A stretch of 64,000 nt of DNA from SAR324 cluster bacterium (GTDB lineage: Bacteria; SAR324; NAC60-12): positions 157,208-221,207 of the forward strand of contig JADGAV010000005.1 in assembly GCA_015231825.1 (NCBI GenBank). Reading direction: 5' to 3'. Position numbers and translations under genes: made by a program. The notes beneath the pieces were generated by a model. It was not told the DNA's origin, did no database searches, and saw only the letters and a program-made list of their open reading frames with translations. This document shows, piece after piece, positions 44,039 through 52,874 of this stretch. Position 1 is the first letter of the stretch, and every line of letters starts with the position of its first letter.

Positions 44039-44518
44039 ATGACTATTGAAGAAAAGTTGAAAAAAAAGGGATATATTCTTCCCAAAGCATTGATCATTCC
44101 TCCCGGAGTGAAACTCCCATTTGCCTTCGTCAGGGTTCGAGGAAACCGGGCCTATATTTCCGGGCACAGTCCCCAAAATCCGGACGGCACCATTGCTGAA
44201 CCCCGCGGGAAAGTCGGCGGTGATCTTACTCTTGATCAAGGATATGAAGCAGCACGCCTGACGGCTTTATCAATCCTGGGGAGCATCCAACGTGAATTGG
44301 GGTCCTTGGATCGAGTGGCCGCCTGGCTCCGGGTTTTTGGAATGGTAAATGGTGCACCGGGCTTCAATCGTCAACCCATGGTGATCAACGGATTTTCCGA
44401 TCTGATTCTTGAGTTGTATGGTCCGGAGAAAGGTGCCCATGCCCGTTCGGCGATTGGGATGGCAGATTTGCCTTTTGACATACCAGTTGAAATCGAGGCA
44501 GAAATTGAAATCAAGTAA
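44039..44518 (+). CDS. RidA/YjgF family protein
   Basis: A 159-residue protein from the ATG at 44039; an upstream frame of 33 codons has no homology. It has the RidA-fold hallmarks RGNRAYISGHSPQNPDG (about 38-54), GQGYEAARLTALSIL-like DQGYEAARLTALSILGSI and a C-terminal MADLPFDIPVEIEAEIEI, and looks like the RutC/YjgF-like branch of longer members (150-160 aa) rather than the 130-aa imine deaminase type; the usual catalytic Arg position is replaced near IGMADLPFDIPVEIE. Function is uncertain. It lies 119 bp after the MttB-like gene, on the same strand. Confidence 0.8.
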   Translation: MTIEEKLKKKGYILPKALIIPPGVKLPFAFVRVRGNRAYISGHSPQNPDGTIAEPRGKVGGDLTLDQGYEAARLTALSILGSIQRELGSLDRVAAWLRVFGMVNGAPGFNRQPMVINGFSDLILELYGPEKGAHARSAIGMADLPFDIPVEIEAEIEIK

Positions 44519-44578
44519 CGATTGAATCCATCAAAATGACTTGACACACGCTATAAATAGAGGCATCTCATTGATCAG

Positions 44579-44590
44579 TCTGATATCAGA
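44579..44590. promoter_or_regulatory. Perfect 12-bp palindrome, possible orphan operator
   Basis: TCTGATATCAGA is a perfect palindrome, flanked by TGATC on the left and GATCA on the right. It lies in the short gap between the RidA-like stop and the IS-derived DNA. The size fits a dimeric GntR- or TetR-type operator, and it may have served the SDR gene whose 5' half is missing. Confidence 0.35.
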
Positions 44591-44629
44591 GATCATATTT
44601 GACATTATTTAGAGTCCTTGGGGACGTAA

Positions 44630-45235
44630 AAATAAAGTGACCACCGACTGAAGCCGGTGGCTTATTAAGGTGAATGCCTCAAAGGCTATTTATCTGGTTC
44701 CTCCAAGGGGTCCGGGTTCCAAAGATCAAGTTGATCATGTCGTTCATCTTCCTTCTCCTGTTTCTTGATGTATTAACGGATTGTCTCTTCGTCCAGACAT
44801 ACCGTAGAGACAAAATAGCCTCGTGTCCCTAAACTTTCACCCGGGACGCTTCTTTGTTTTTTGCCACGATATTCACAGGCAATCGAGATCGCACATTTGC
44901 CTTTGATGAATCCAACGATATTCGATATAGCATATTTCGGAGGAATACTAATGCACATGCGGACATGATCCGACATCAAGTGGCCTTCCATTATTTGACA
45001 GCCTTTTTGATGAGCCAATTGATGAAATACCTCGCCAAGAAAGTTACGAATCGAGCCGTAGATTTTGCGACGCCGACATTTCCGAATAAATACCACATGG
45101 TATTTGCACTCCCATTTCATATGACTTAAACTCTGATACGAACTCAGATAGGTCTCCATTTTTATAGGTTAAAAAACATGACCGCAGCGCACGGTCAAAC
45201 CTATATAAGGCTCCCAACAGAGGTGGGGGATTATT
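44630..45235 (-). mobile_element. Degenerate IS200-type insertion element
   Basis: Boundaries are approximate. At 44641-44660 CCACCG-ACTGAAGC-CGGTGG forms the right-end-type hairpin. At about 45164-45208 an imperfect hairpin (ATAGGTT/AACCTAT enclosing TGACCG/CGGTCA) lies before the transposase start, as left-end hairpins of IS200 do. The single transposase gene reads toward the lower coordinates. No terminal inverted repeats or target duplications are expected for this family. Confidence 0.75.
44686..45159 (-). pseudogene. tnpA: IS200-type TnpA transposase, inactivated
   Basis: A Y1-type TnpA of the IS200/IS605 family: MKWECKYHVVFIRKCRRR at the start, then SDHVRMCISIPPKYAISN and GKCAISIACEYRG, and TRGYFVSTVCLDEETIR. 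The catalytic His-hydrophobic-His motif reads HVR, so the second metal-binding His is lost. A TAA after EETIR (44773) stops translation, but the frame continues with a typical C-terminal tail ending DPLEEPDK to a TAG at 44686. Both lesions show a dead copy of about 157 codons. Confidence 0.85.
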
Positions 45236-45658
45236 CTCAATGCAATGGTCCCTTTTTCTCTCTCTGTTGCTGCAGCTCGATATATGAAGGATCGCAAGCG
45301 AGGGAAAATTCTCAATATCGGCTCCAATTCTGGTATGACCGGAGTTGCCAACAATTCACTATATTGTAAAAGCAAAGCGGTTCTTCATGCCATCACGATG
45401 TCATTTGCAGTCGAACTTGGACCCTACGGAATTCGAGCAAACGCATTGGCACCCGGCACCACTCTTTCTGAAGGGACAGCCAAACGAATTGAGGAAAATC
45501 ATGGGCGGGCAAAGGCGATTTTAGATTCAACCCCACTTCGACGTTTTGCCACACCAGACGAAATCGCTGCATGGGCCGCCTTTATCGTATCCGAAGAAGC
45601 AGACTTCGCCAATGGGACTGTTTTCGTGGTGGATGGCGGGAAGTTGGCGGGGAGGTGA
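45236..45658 (+). pseudogene. Short-chain dehydrogenase/reductase fragment, 5' half missing
   Basis: The C-terminal half of an SDR (3-oxoacyl-ACP reductase/FabG-like): NIGSNSGMTGVANNSLYCKSK carries the catalytic Ser and the YxxxK (here LYCKSK), then VELGPYGIRANALAPGT and the terminal FVVDGGK. The N-terminal Rossmann TGxxxGxG region is absent and the frame begins abruptly at the IS200-type left end. An internal ATG at 45245 could start a truncated 137-residue product, but that would lack the NAD(P)-binding motif. The missing half is not elsewhere in the window. Confidence 0.8.
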
Positions 45659-45748
45659 AAACGGCGCTTTGCCTCGTTAACCGACCCAATTGCCAGTAAT
45701 AAATCAAGGGAGAGAAAATTTTCTCTGCCTGGACAGCCAAATGCTTCG

Positions 45749-47581
45749 CTAGAAAAGCTGCGTTAATCTGCTCTCCAAAGGAGCCCGGTTTTTGTTTTTG
45801 ATTGTGCGACTGTGCGCTAGAGTTCGGGGAAGCAGATTATAAACATAATGCTCCGCAGTTCTAACTTTGTTCCACAGAAATACGGCATCCGGATTTTCAT
45901 TCAGCAGGACATCAACTGACTCCGCTTTTTCTTCCAGTTCAGAAAACTTCTTTTGAGCAACCGCGGCTTGTTTGAGCAAATGGAAAGCGCAGAGCACGTC
46001 TCCCATCAAAGCCAGCATGTTGTTGGCGTAGAGCACATAGCCTTCTGAGTCTCCAGAATGAAGAACTCCCTTCATTTCCTGAATGAGCTCGAACATCAAT
46101 TCATAATATTCCTGCCACTCTTCTATCAATCCCCGGATTTCTTCAGGAACCTCTTGATTGGTCTGCTCGAAAAACTGCAGGTCCTCTTTTAAGGAATCAA
46201 GCAATTCCCCATCTTTCATAGTAAACTTGCGCGAAACCAGATCGAGAGCCTGGATGCCGTTGGTTCCTTCGTAAATCGAACCGATTTTGACATCACGAGC
46301 ATTTTGTTCCAGAGGAAAATCGTTGGTATACCCCACACCCCCGAGCACTTGAATTCCGGTACAGGCGGTTTCAAATCCCTGATCGGTCCCGAATGCTTTT
46401 GCAATCGGAATGTAGAGGTCAAGGAGGTTTTTATAGTGCGCTCTCGTCTTTTCAGGGCCATGACTGCTCATATCAGTGAAATAGCCGCAGGCATACACCA
46501 AGCCTCGTAAACCTTCTGTGGTGGCTTTCATGTTCATCAGCATCCTGCGTACGTCGGGATGTTCCACGATCAAGGAACGGGGCGCATTCTGGTTTTTTCC
46601 ATGTTTGATGGCAATTCCCTGCGTTCTTTCATTGGCATAAGAAAGGGCATATTGATAGGCGGCAGCCGAGGCAGCCAAGCCCTGAAGACCAACGAGAAGT
46701 CGTGATTCATTCATCATTTGGAACATCTGGGCCATCCCCTGGTGTTCTGCCTGCAGCAGATATCCGTGACACTGATTCTGGTCTCCAAATGAAAGAAGAG
46801 CAGTGGGAGAAGCATTGATGCCCATCTTGTGTTCGATATTGACCAGGGTGACGTCATTAGGAGTTCCATCCAAGCGAATTTTTGGAACAATGAAAAGACT
46901 GATTCCTTTCGGCCCTGGGGATGCTCCCTCCGCCCTTGCCAACACCAAATGAATGATATTGTCCGTCAGATCATGATCTCCGCAGGTAATGAATTGTTTG
47001 CTGCCTTTGATTAAATAATGATTGTCTTTTTTTTCGGCAGTAGTGACGACATCCCCTACGGCTGTCCCGGCGTGAGGTTCTGTCAAACACATGGTCCCCG
47101 TCCATTCTCCGGAGTACATTTTTTCGCAAAAAAGAGATTTTTGCTCTTCGTTCCCAAAAGTCTGTATGAGGTGAGCCGCTCCCGTCGTGAGGAAACTGAT
47201 GAGGAAAAATGATTGATTGGCCGCATAAATCACTTCATTGGCAGCAATAGAAACCAGCTCCGGTAATCCTTGACCGCCTGCATCTGCGGGCATGTTCAGT
47301 CCGATCCAGGCACCCTCTCCCATCTGTTTCCAGGCTTCTTTAAAGCCGTCGGGCATTTGGATCGAACCTTCTTGAAAGCGGCATCCTTGACGGTCTCCAA
47401 TTTCATTGAGCGGCGCAGCAACTTTTTCTCCAAAATTTGAGGCCTCCTCGATAATCAAGTTGAACGTCTCTTGATCAAATTCAGAGAATGCCGGCAATTG
47501 GCACAATGCCTGAACATTCATGACTTCATTTAAAATAAATGCCACATCCCGGCGATCGGCACGGTATTCAGTACTGCTCAT
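45749..47581 (-). CDS. Long acyl-CoA dehydrogenase (AcdB/FadE-like, 610 aa)
   Basis: A 610-residue acyl-CoA dehydrogenase of the long branch with an extra C-terminal domain (Acyl-CoA_dh_C-like, after about residue 450). MCLTEPHAGTAVGDVVTTAE (about 153-172), YLIKGSKQFITCGDHDL and NDFPLEQNARDVKIGSIYEGTNGIQALDL, cut here to KIGSIYEGTNGIQALDL, are family signatures, the last holding the catalytic Glu. It resembles enzymes for long-chain or 3-methylmercaptopropionyl-CoA-type (DmdC) substrates, which share the C-terminal extension. AAAGGG lies upstream of the ATG. It is the last gene of the minus-strand block next to the IS relic. Confidence 0.9.
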   Translation of the reverse strand: MSSTEYRADRRDVAFILNEVMNVQALCQLPAFSEFDQETFNLIIEEASNFGEKVAAPLNEIGDRQGCRFQEGSIQMPDGFKEAWKQMGEGAWIGLNMPADAGGQGLPELVSIAANEVIYAANQSFFLISFLTTGAAHLIQTFGNEEQKSLFCEKMYSGEWTGTMCLTEPHAGTAVGDVVTTAEKKDNHYLIKGSKQFITCGDHDLTDNIIHLVLARAEGASPGPKGISLFIVPKIRLDGTPNDVTLVNIEHKMGINASPTALLSFGDQNQCHGYLLQAEHQGMAQMFQMMNESRLLVGLQGLAASAAAYQYALSYANERTQGIAIKHGKNQNAPRSLIVEHPDVRRMLMNMKATTEGLRGLVYACGYFTDMSSHGPEKTRAHYKNLLDLYIPIAKAFGTDQGFETACTGIQVLGGVGYTNDFPLEQNARDVKIGSIYEGTNGIQALDLVSRKFTMKDGELLDSLKEDLQFFEQTNQEVPEEIRGLIEEWQEYYELMFELIQEMKGVLHSGDSEGYVLYANNMLALMGDVLCAFHLLKQAAVAQKKFSELEEKAESVDVLLNENPDAVFLWNKVRTAEHYVYNLLPRTLAHSRTIKNKNRAPLESRLTQLF

Positions 47582-47640
47582 GATTTATCCCTTTCTCCAT
47601 ACAAAAATCGACATCAAATTTCCTTGCAGCTGCGCGTCCC

Positions 47641-48657
47641 TCATTGTTTGAATTCTTCCTTCAACGCTTCCGAAACGCCCAATGCGTCCTGAAGGTTAGA
47701 ATAATAGAGATTGGCTCTTGTAAAATTGGCTCCCTTGAGATTTGCTCCTTTTAAATTTGCTCCTTTCAGATTGGCATCTTTGAAGTTGGCTCCCTCCAGG
47801 TTGGCGTCTTCAAAATCAATGTATTCGAGATTTGCTTCCACGAAGCTGCCTTTACTCAAATCAAGACCTCGCAGGTCCGCTCCTGATAGATCCACGCCAT
47901 CCAGTTTTCTAAATCCCTGACGAATAGAAAACTCCAATTGCGAGGTTGAATGAATCCAGTTGTCATCAAGACCTTGAATCACCCATTCTGAAAGATCTTT
48001 CGCATTTTTAAAATGAGCCCCTTCCAAACTGGCCAGTTTCATTGGGTTTTTCCGAAAATGTGCCCCTTCGAGATTTGCATTTTCCAGGCTTGCCTGAATA
48101 AATTTTGTTTCTGTCAGATTGGCAGAAACCAACTTGGCGGAAGTGAGGTTGGCTTCGCTCAAGTCTGCTTCACTTAAATCGGTCTTACTCAAATCGGCTC
48201 CCCGCAAATCGGTACCATACAAAAAAGCACGGAACAAATGGCTTTCAACAAGGTTGGCTCGTCTTAAACTGGCACCCAAAAACTGTGTTTCCCTCATCCT
48301 TGCTTTCTGCAACTGCGCCTTTTCCAAATTGGCACTTTCGAGGACAGCTCCTCTCAGGTTGGCTGCAATCAGGTTGGCCTCGGACAGATTGGCTCCTATC
48401 AGCTGTGCACCGGTCAGATCTGCTTTTTGCAGATTCGTTTTTCGTAAGTCAAAACCGTTGAGTTTCATCTCTCTCAGCGACGCTCCTGACAGATTAATTC
48501 CTCGTAGCTGTGAACGCGAGAACTGACAGTGAGATAAATCTGTTTCAGGCTGGGGGCTCGGGCATTGACCCTTGGGAAGGCTGCGGGCTAAACTTTCAAA
48601 AGTTGCAGGAAAGCAGGCAAGTGAGTAGAAAAGAATGACGATGAAGATCCGGCGCAT
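47641..48657 (-). CDS. Secreted pentapeptide-repeat protein
   Basis: A 338-residue protein with a signal peptide (MRRIFIVILFYSLACFPATF) and a short Cys-containing N-terminal region, then two blocks of A(D/N)LxX repeats, about 45-210 and about 250-325, separated by the non-repeat linker WVIQGLDDNWIHSTSQLEFS. The repeats should form right-handed beta-helical rods. No enzymatic motif is visible. It is a larger relative of the lipoprotein at 24.9-25.5 kb and shares its repeat style. It lies between fabF and the acyl-CoA dehydrogenase gene. Confidence 0.83.
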   Translation of the reverse strand: MRRIFIVILFYSLACFPATFESLARSLPKGQCPSPQPETDLSHCQFSRSQLRGINLSGASLREMKLNGFDLRKTNLQKADLTGAQLIGANLSEANLIAANLRGAVLESANLEKAQLQKARMRETQFLGASLRRANLVESHLFRAFLYGTDLRGADLSKTDLSEADLSEANLTSAKLVSANLTETKFIQASLENANLEGAHFRKNPMKLASLEGAHFKNAKDLSEWVIQGLDDNWIHSTSQLEFSIRQGFRKLDGVDLSGADLRGLDLSKGSFVEANLEYIDFEDANLEGANFKDANLKGANLKGANLKGANFTRANLYYSNLQDALGVSEALKEEFKQ

Positions 48658-48812
48658 GGAATCTACTTAATGCAGAGTCGGGCTTATTTTTGCAATTAGT
48701 TTTCTTTGGTACAGGCGCACTTTTTCTTGAATATCTGCAGAAAAACTGATCGCGCCCGATTCCTGGTTTCTAAAAGATTCTTCATTTTAAGAAAATCATT
48801 CGTGCAAGGTTG

Positions 48813-48831
48813 CTCCTGGTTCCTTCAGGAG
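48813..48831 (-). terminator. Stem-loop downstream of fabF, possible terminator
   Basis: Downstream of the fabF stop, CTCCTG-AAGGAAC-CAGGAG (minus strand) forms a 6-bp stem with a 7-nt loop, ending about 45 bp after the stop. A strong U-run does not follow, so it may be a weak terminator or a stabilising stem. Confidence 0.35.
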
Positions 48832-48856
48832 ATGTCAGTTCAAGGAAATGCCCGTG

Positions 48857-50086
48857 TTATAATTTTTTGAACACCAGAGTTGCATTGGTTCCGCCAAATC
48901 CAAAAGAATTTGAAACAATCACTTTGATATCACGTTCTTTTCCTTGATTGGGAGTGACATCAAGATCACATTCGGGGTCAAGGTTTTCGATATTGATGCT
49001 GGGGGTGATAAAACTATGTTTGAGGGATTTGATCGAGACAATGGCTTCAACAGCACCGGCAGCTCCCAAAAGATGTCCGGTCATGGATTTTGTCGCACTG
49101 ATAGAAATCTTTTTGGCATGGTCTCCCAGAACAGCTTTTATTGCCTGCAATTCGTTTATGTCGCCTGCGGGTGTTGAGGTTGCGTGGGCATTGATGTAGT
49201 CGACATCCTCCACGTTGACTCCTGCATCTTTGATTGCCATTTTCATCGATCTGGCAGGACCGTCAACAGAAGGAGTTGTGATATGGAATGCATCGGAACT
49301 GAAACCATATCCTGCCAGTTCACAGTAAATTTCTGCTCCCCGTGCCTGGGCAAATTCAAGATCTTCCAGAATTAAAATCCCCGATCCTTCTGAAAAAACA
49401 AAACCGTCCCGATCTTTGTCGTACGGTCGGCTGGCCTTTTCCGGCTGCTCATTGCGAGTACTCAAGGCCCTCATGGCAGCGAACCCCCCAATACACAATT
49501 TAGTGACGGATGCTTCAGTTCCTCCAACAATCATCACTTTTGCATCTCCGCGTTCGATTATTCGGGCTGCATCTCCAATCGAGTGGTTGGAGGATGCACA
49601 GGCAGAAACCGTGGAAGTGTTGTAATTCTTTGTACCAAACATCATTGAAACCTGTCCTGCCACCATATTGGCGAGAACCATCGGGATAAAAAATGGAGAA
49701 ATCTTGCCTGGACCTTTTTCCTCCATCAGCAGCAGGTTTTTTTCTATCATCGGCTGCCCGCCAATGCCGACTCCAATGGAAGATCCCACATCACATTGCA
49801 GGTCCTCTGTGATTTCAAGATCGGCATCCTGCAAGGCTTCTTGTGCGGCTGCAACTGCATAATGGATAAAAGTATCCATCTTTTTTACTTCTTTGGGAGG
49901 AATGATCGAAGGCATTTCAAAATTGCGTACTTCTCCAGCAATTTGACTCCTGACTTCAGAAGGATCAAATTTGCTGATTCGTCCGATTCCGGATACTCCA
50001 TTACAACTGGCTTCCCAGACTGTTTTCAGGTTGTTCCCGATCGGGCAAACAATACCTAATCCTGTAACAACAACACGTCTACGCAT
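48857..50086 (-). CDS. fabF: 3-oxoacyl-[acyl-carrier-protein] synthase II
   Basis: A 409-residue thiolase-fold condensing enzyme of fatty-acid elongation. It condenses malonyl-ACP with acyl-ACP. The catalytic triad is Cys163 (VSACASSNHS), His in NAHATSTPAGD (about 302) and His in KSMTGHLLGAAG (about 339). The N-terminus RRVVVTGLGIVCPIG is typical of FabF. It follows acpP by 53 bp on the same strand, forming the type II fatty-acid run fabG-acpP-fabF. fabD and fabH are not in the window. Confidence 0.97.
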   Translation of the reverse strand: MRRRVVVTGLGIVCPIGNNLKTVWEASCNGVSGIGRISKFDPSEVRSQIAGEVRNFEMPSIIPPKEVKKMDTFIHYAVAAAQEALQDADLEITEDLQCDVGSSIGVGIGGQPMIEKNLLLMEEKGPGKISPFFIPMVLANMVAGQVSMMFGTKNYNTSTVSACASSNHSIGDAARIIERGDAKVMIVGGTEASVTKLCIGGFAAMRALSTRNEQPEKASRPYDKDRDGFVFSEGSGILILEDLEFAQARGAEIYCELAGYGFSSDAFHITTPSVDGPARSMKMAIKDAGVNVEDVDYINAHATSTPAGDINELQAIKAVLGDHAKKISISATKSMTGHLLGAAGAVEAIVSIKSLKHSFITPSINIENLDPECDLDVTPNQGKERDIKVIVSNSFGFGGTNATLVFKKL

Positions 50087-50139
50087 GAGGCTGGTTTTGA
50101 TAAAGAGTTCAAAATTGATATTTTTGGAAATTTTATTGA

Positions 50140-50376
50140 TTATGCGTTCTGTGCATTAACAATATGTTCAATTGCAATTTTAACAGTCGTGATTTTTTCT
50201 GCAATATCATCGGGAATCGTGATATCGAATTCTTCTTCAAAGGCCATTACCAACTCGACGGTGTCTAAAGAATCTGCCTCCAAATCGTCTGCAAAATGAG
50301 AATCTGGTGTGATTTTAGACTCGTCGATACCCAATTGCTCACTGATAATTTTTTTTACTTGTGCTTCAACATCCAT
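50140..50376 (-). CDS. acpP: Acyl carrier protein
   Basis: A 78-residue acidic four-helix protein. The 4'-phosphopantetheine attachment site is Ser36 in [18 protein letters not shown] lies seven bases before the ATG. It carries the growing acyl chain for FabF and FabG. The sequence is close to standard AcpP throughout, with the [16 protein letters not shown] start. A 255-bp gap without a gene separates it from fabG, room for its own promoter. Confidence 0.97.
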   Translation of the reverse strand: MDVEAQVKKIISEQLGIDESKITPDSHFADDLEADSLDTVELVMAFEEEFDITIPDDIAEKITTVKIAIEHIVNAQNA

Positions 50377-50631
50377 ATTTATATCCTTTGTTTAGAAACC
50401 TTGAAAAACGATGTCCCCATAAAAACAATTCAACCCTTTTTCCCGGGACTCTAGGAAAAAGCCTGTGATTGATAAGCGATCAATGACACGAATCTTCTGC
50501 TGATTTATTTTGCATACAATTTTCCAGAACTTCACTGGAGCTTCCTCCAAGTCATCCTTTGAATGTGGCGGAGTTTAAATAAAAGTCAAACTTTTTTGCT
50601 CCGCAATCGGCAAAATAATCATGTTTCAAAC

Positions 50632-51384
50632 TCAGCCGTACATGCCTCCATTGACATGAAGTGTTGTTCCCGTAATATAGTTTGCTTGATTGGAAACCAG
50701 AAAGCAAACAGCCTGGGCAATGTCATCCACTGATCCCATTTTTCCCAGCGGGATTTGATTCAATATGGCACTTGTTTGTTCTTCATTGAGTTCCCCGGTC
50801 ATATCTGTTTCAATGAAGCCTGGAGCCACTGCATTACAGGTGATGTTGCGACTCCCTAGTTCCTGAGCGAGTGATTTGGTGAATCCGATTATCCCTGATT
50901 TCGATGCACTGTAGTTCACCTGTCCAGGATTGCCGGTAAAGCCCACGACTGACGTAATATTGACGATCCTTCCGTAGCGTTGACGAACCATTCCTTTGAT
51001 CAGAGCTTTGGTCACATTGAACATCCCGTTCAAATTGACATCGATAACCTGATCCCACTCTTCCCGTTTCATCCTCAAGAATATATTATCACGGGTAATA
51101 CCAGCATTGTTGACTAAAATATCAATTTTTTTAAATTGTTTGAGTGCGGTGCCCACCATGGTTTCGACGGCATCCGTGTCGGCAACATCAACTTGAAAAG
51201 GAAGACATTTTCGCCCCAAGGCTTCAATTTCCGCTTGGGTCTGGTCGGAAAACTGTTTGTTCCGATTCGTGAAAACAATGTCTGCACCTGATTTTGCCAA
51301 CTCAATCGCAACGCCTTTGCCGATGCCGCGTCCGGCTCCCGTCACAAATGCGACCTGATTTTCTAAAGTCATAAATCCTTTCAT
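50632..51384 (-). CDS. fabG: 3-oxoacyl-[acyl-carrier-protein] reductase
   Basis: A 250-residue SDR reducing 3-oxoacyl-ACP with NADPH. The cofactor motif is TGAGRGIGKG (about 15-24), NNAG lies at about 92-95, and catalytic Ser145, Tyr158 and Lys162 sit in ITSVVGF and YSASKSG. The C-terminal HVNGGMYG matches FabG. An alternative ATG four codons in (51372) has AAAGGA close upstream. It is cytoplasmic and part of the fatty-acid cycle with AcpP and FabF downstream. Confidence 0.95.
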   Translation of the reverse strand: MKGFMTLENQVAFVTGAGRGIGKGVAIELAKSGADIVFTNRNKQFSDQTQAEIEALGRKCLPFQVDVADTDAVETMVGTALKQFKKIDILVNNAGITRDNIFLRMKREEWDQVIDVNLNGMFNVTKALIKGMVRQRYGRIVNITSVVGFTGNPGQVNYSASKSGIIGFTKSLAQELGSRNITCNAVAPGFIETDMTGELNEEQTSAILNQIPLGKMGSVDDIAQAVCFLVSNQANYITGTTLHVNGGMYG

Positions 51385-51498
51385 AGCCGTTTCATTTAAA
51401 CTGTATCAGTTCCAGGTATCCTGCGGTCAAAGTAGGGATATACAATTGGCTCAGTCATGCTTGTTCTGTTTCTTGAAATAGCCGCAATGCCCAGTAAA

Positions 51499-52758
51499 TT
51501 ATCGGACTTTAAAGTATAACACAATCGTAAAGACGAATAACCAGACAGATTTCAAATGCATCAGCCAAACTACCCGGCTGTGGGTTTGCTGCTGGTCAAC
51601 CAGTTTTTCTTCATCCGGAAGCCGAAACCCCAGTTTCTCTAAAAACATAAGCCATACCGACTCAACTTCCGGCTTCTGTTCTGAATAATGCCACAACTGC
51701 TGTAGATGGTGATGGTAGGGGGAACGAAGAAAGAAACGGTAATGTTCTGCTGCTGCACGCCCTTTCCACCACAACATCAGTTTGAAAAAGCTCCGTTGTA
51801 TCATCGTGGAAAGTACAGAAAAAACAAAGATTCCCCCAACAATGGGAAGAAATAGCTCTGCTTTTACGAAAATAAACATGGTTGAAATGATACTTCCCAG
51901 AGCCAGCGCTCCCAAATCTCCCATATAGATAAGCGCGGGAGGAGTGTTGTATCGTAAAAAAGTGAACCCGGCACTGATAATTGCCATTGCTAAAACCGTT
52001 AATTCCTTGATCTCAGAAGGGAGTTCCGGAATTTTCAATCGAGCGGCCCACTCCGGATCAGCGCCGATAAATGCAATGGCGGCAACGAACAAGGCGCATG
52101 TCATCAAGGGCATGGTCGCTAAAGAATCCATGCCATCAGTCAAATTGACGGCATTGGCTCCGCCAACAATAATAAAGAGCATGAATGGAATAAAAATATA
52201 TTTGGGCAGATAAGGATACCAGACTTTCAACGGGACAAAAGGGACTACCAAATGTCCGTCGATATCGACATAAAGATAGAGTGCCAATACCACGATCAAG
52301 GCAACTGCAAATTCTGCCAGCAATCGAGTTTTTCCGCTGATGCCATCCGCTTTGTCACTGTACCAGCTTCTCTTTTCCTCACCGGATTCTATTCTTCGTT
52401 TATGGATGACTTTTGCCACATCATCGATTGCGCCGATTACTCCAAAGGCAACCATGATGGTCAGAAGGGCAACAATATACTGATTTAAATTGCACCATAG
52501 CAGTGCGGAGAAGACAATCGCTAAAATAAGAATCCCTCCGCCCATAATCGGAGTTGCCCCTTTGTAGGGTTTTCCCGCTGCTGTCGGTGCTGAAGGCGTA
52601 AAATCAGAAGTGATCCCATTTTCTCTGAAGAGCCGGATTATTTTGGGCATTAGAAGAATAATAACCAGATAGGCAGTAAGAAATGTCATCCCGCCACGGA
52701 ATAAGACCGATTTGAAAATCTGGTAGTGCCAAATTGAGTAGAGAAATGCAGCGATCAT
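51499..52758 (-). CDS. mraY: Phospho-N-acetylmuramoyl-pentapeptide transferase (MraY), divergent
   Basis: A 419-residue integral membrane transferase with about ten helices that makes lipid I from UDP-MurNAc-pentapeptide and undecaprenyl phosphate. GATPIMGGG, GAIDDVAK, NAVNLTDGMDSLA, YMGDLGALALG and SPYHHHLQ match the MraY motifs, with changes from the common forms (NLTDGLDGLA, FMGDTGSLALGG, PxHHHFE), while the catalytic aspartates stay. It is longer than E. coli MraY (360 aa) owing to insertions near residues 128-145 and 375-395. No clear RBS precedes the ATG. It lies between frr and fabG, not in a mur cluster. Confidence 0.9.
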   Translation of the reverse strand: MIAAFLYSIWHYQIFKSVLFRGGMTFLTAYLVIILLMPKIIRLFRENGITSDFTPSAPTAAGKPYKGATPIMGGGILILAIVFSALLWCNLNQYIVALLTIMVAFGVIGAIDDVAKVIHKRRIESGEEKRSWYSDKADGISGKTRLLAEFAVALIVVLALYLYVDIDGHLVVPFVPLKVWYPYLPKYIFIPFMLFIIVGGANAVNLTDGMDSLATMPLMTCALFVAAIAFIGADPEWAARLKIPELPSEIKELTVLAMAIISAGFTFLRYNTPPALIYMGDLGALALGSIISTMFIFVKAELFLPIVGGIFVFSVLSTMIQRSFFKLMLWWKGRAAAEHYRFFLRSPYHHHLQQLWHYSEQKPEVESVWLMFLEKLGFRLPDEEKLVDQQQTHSRVVWLMHLKSVWLFVFTIVLYFKVR

Positions 52759-52874
52759 AGGGGGTTAAAAGCAATCAAGCATATCCAGCGAAGAGAAAAG
52801 AAGTTCCTGGCGGAGTATGCTCTGCAGAATGTGAGAGATATCCGGACTTACAGGAGAGGATCAGAGGATGCAAA

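Noticed and set aside
44542..44559. TTGACA and TATAAA near each other
   Set aside because: Only 6 bp apart, too close for a sigma70 promoter.
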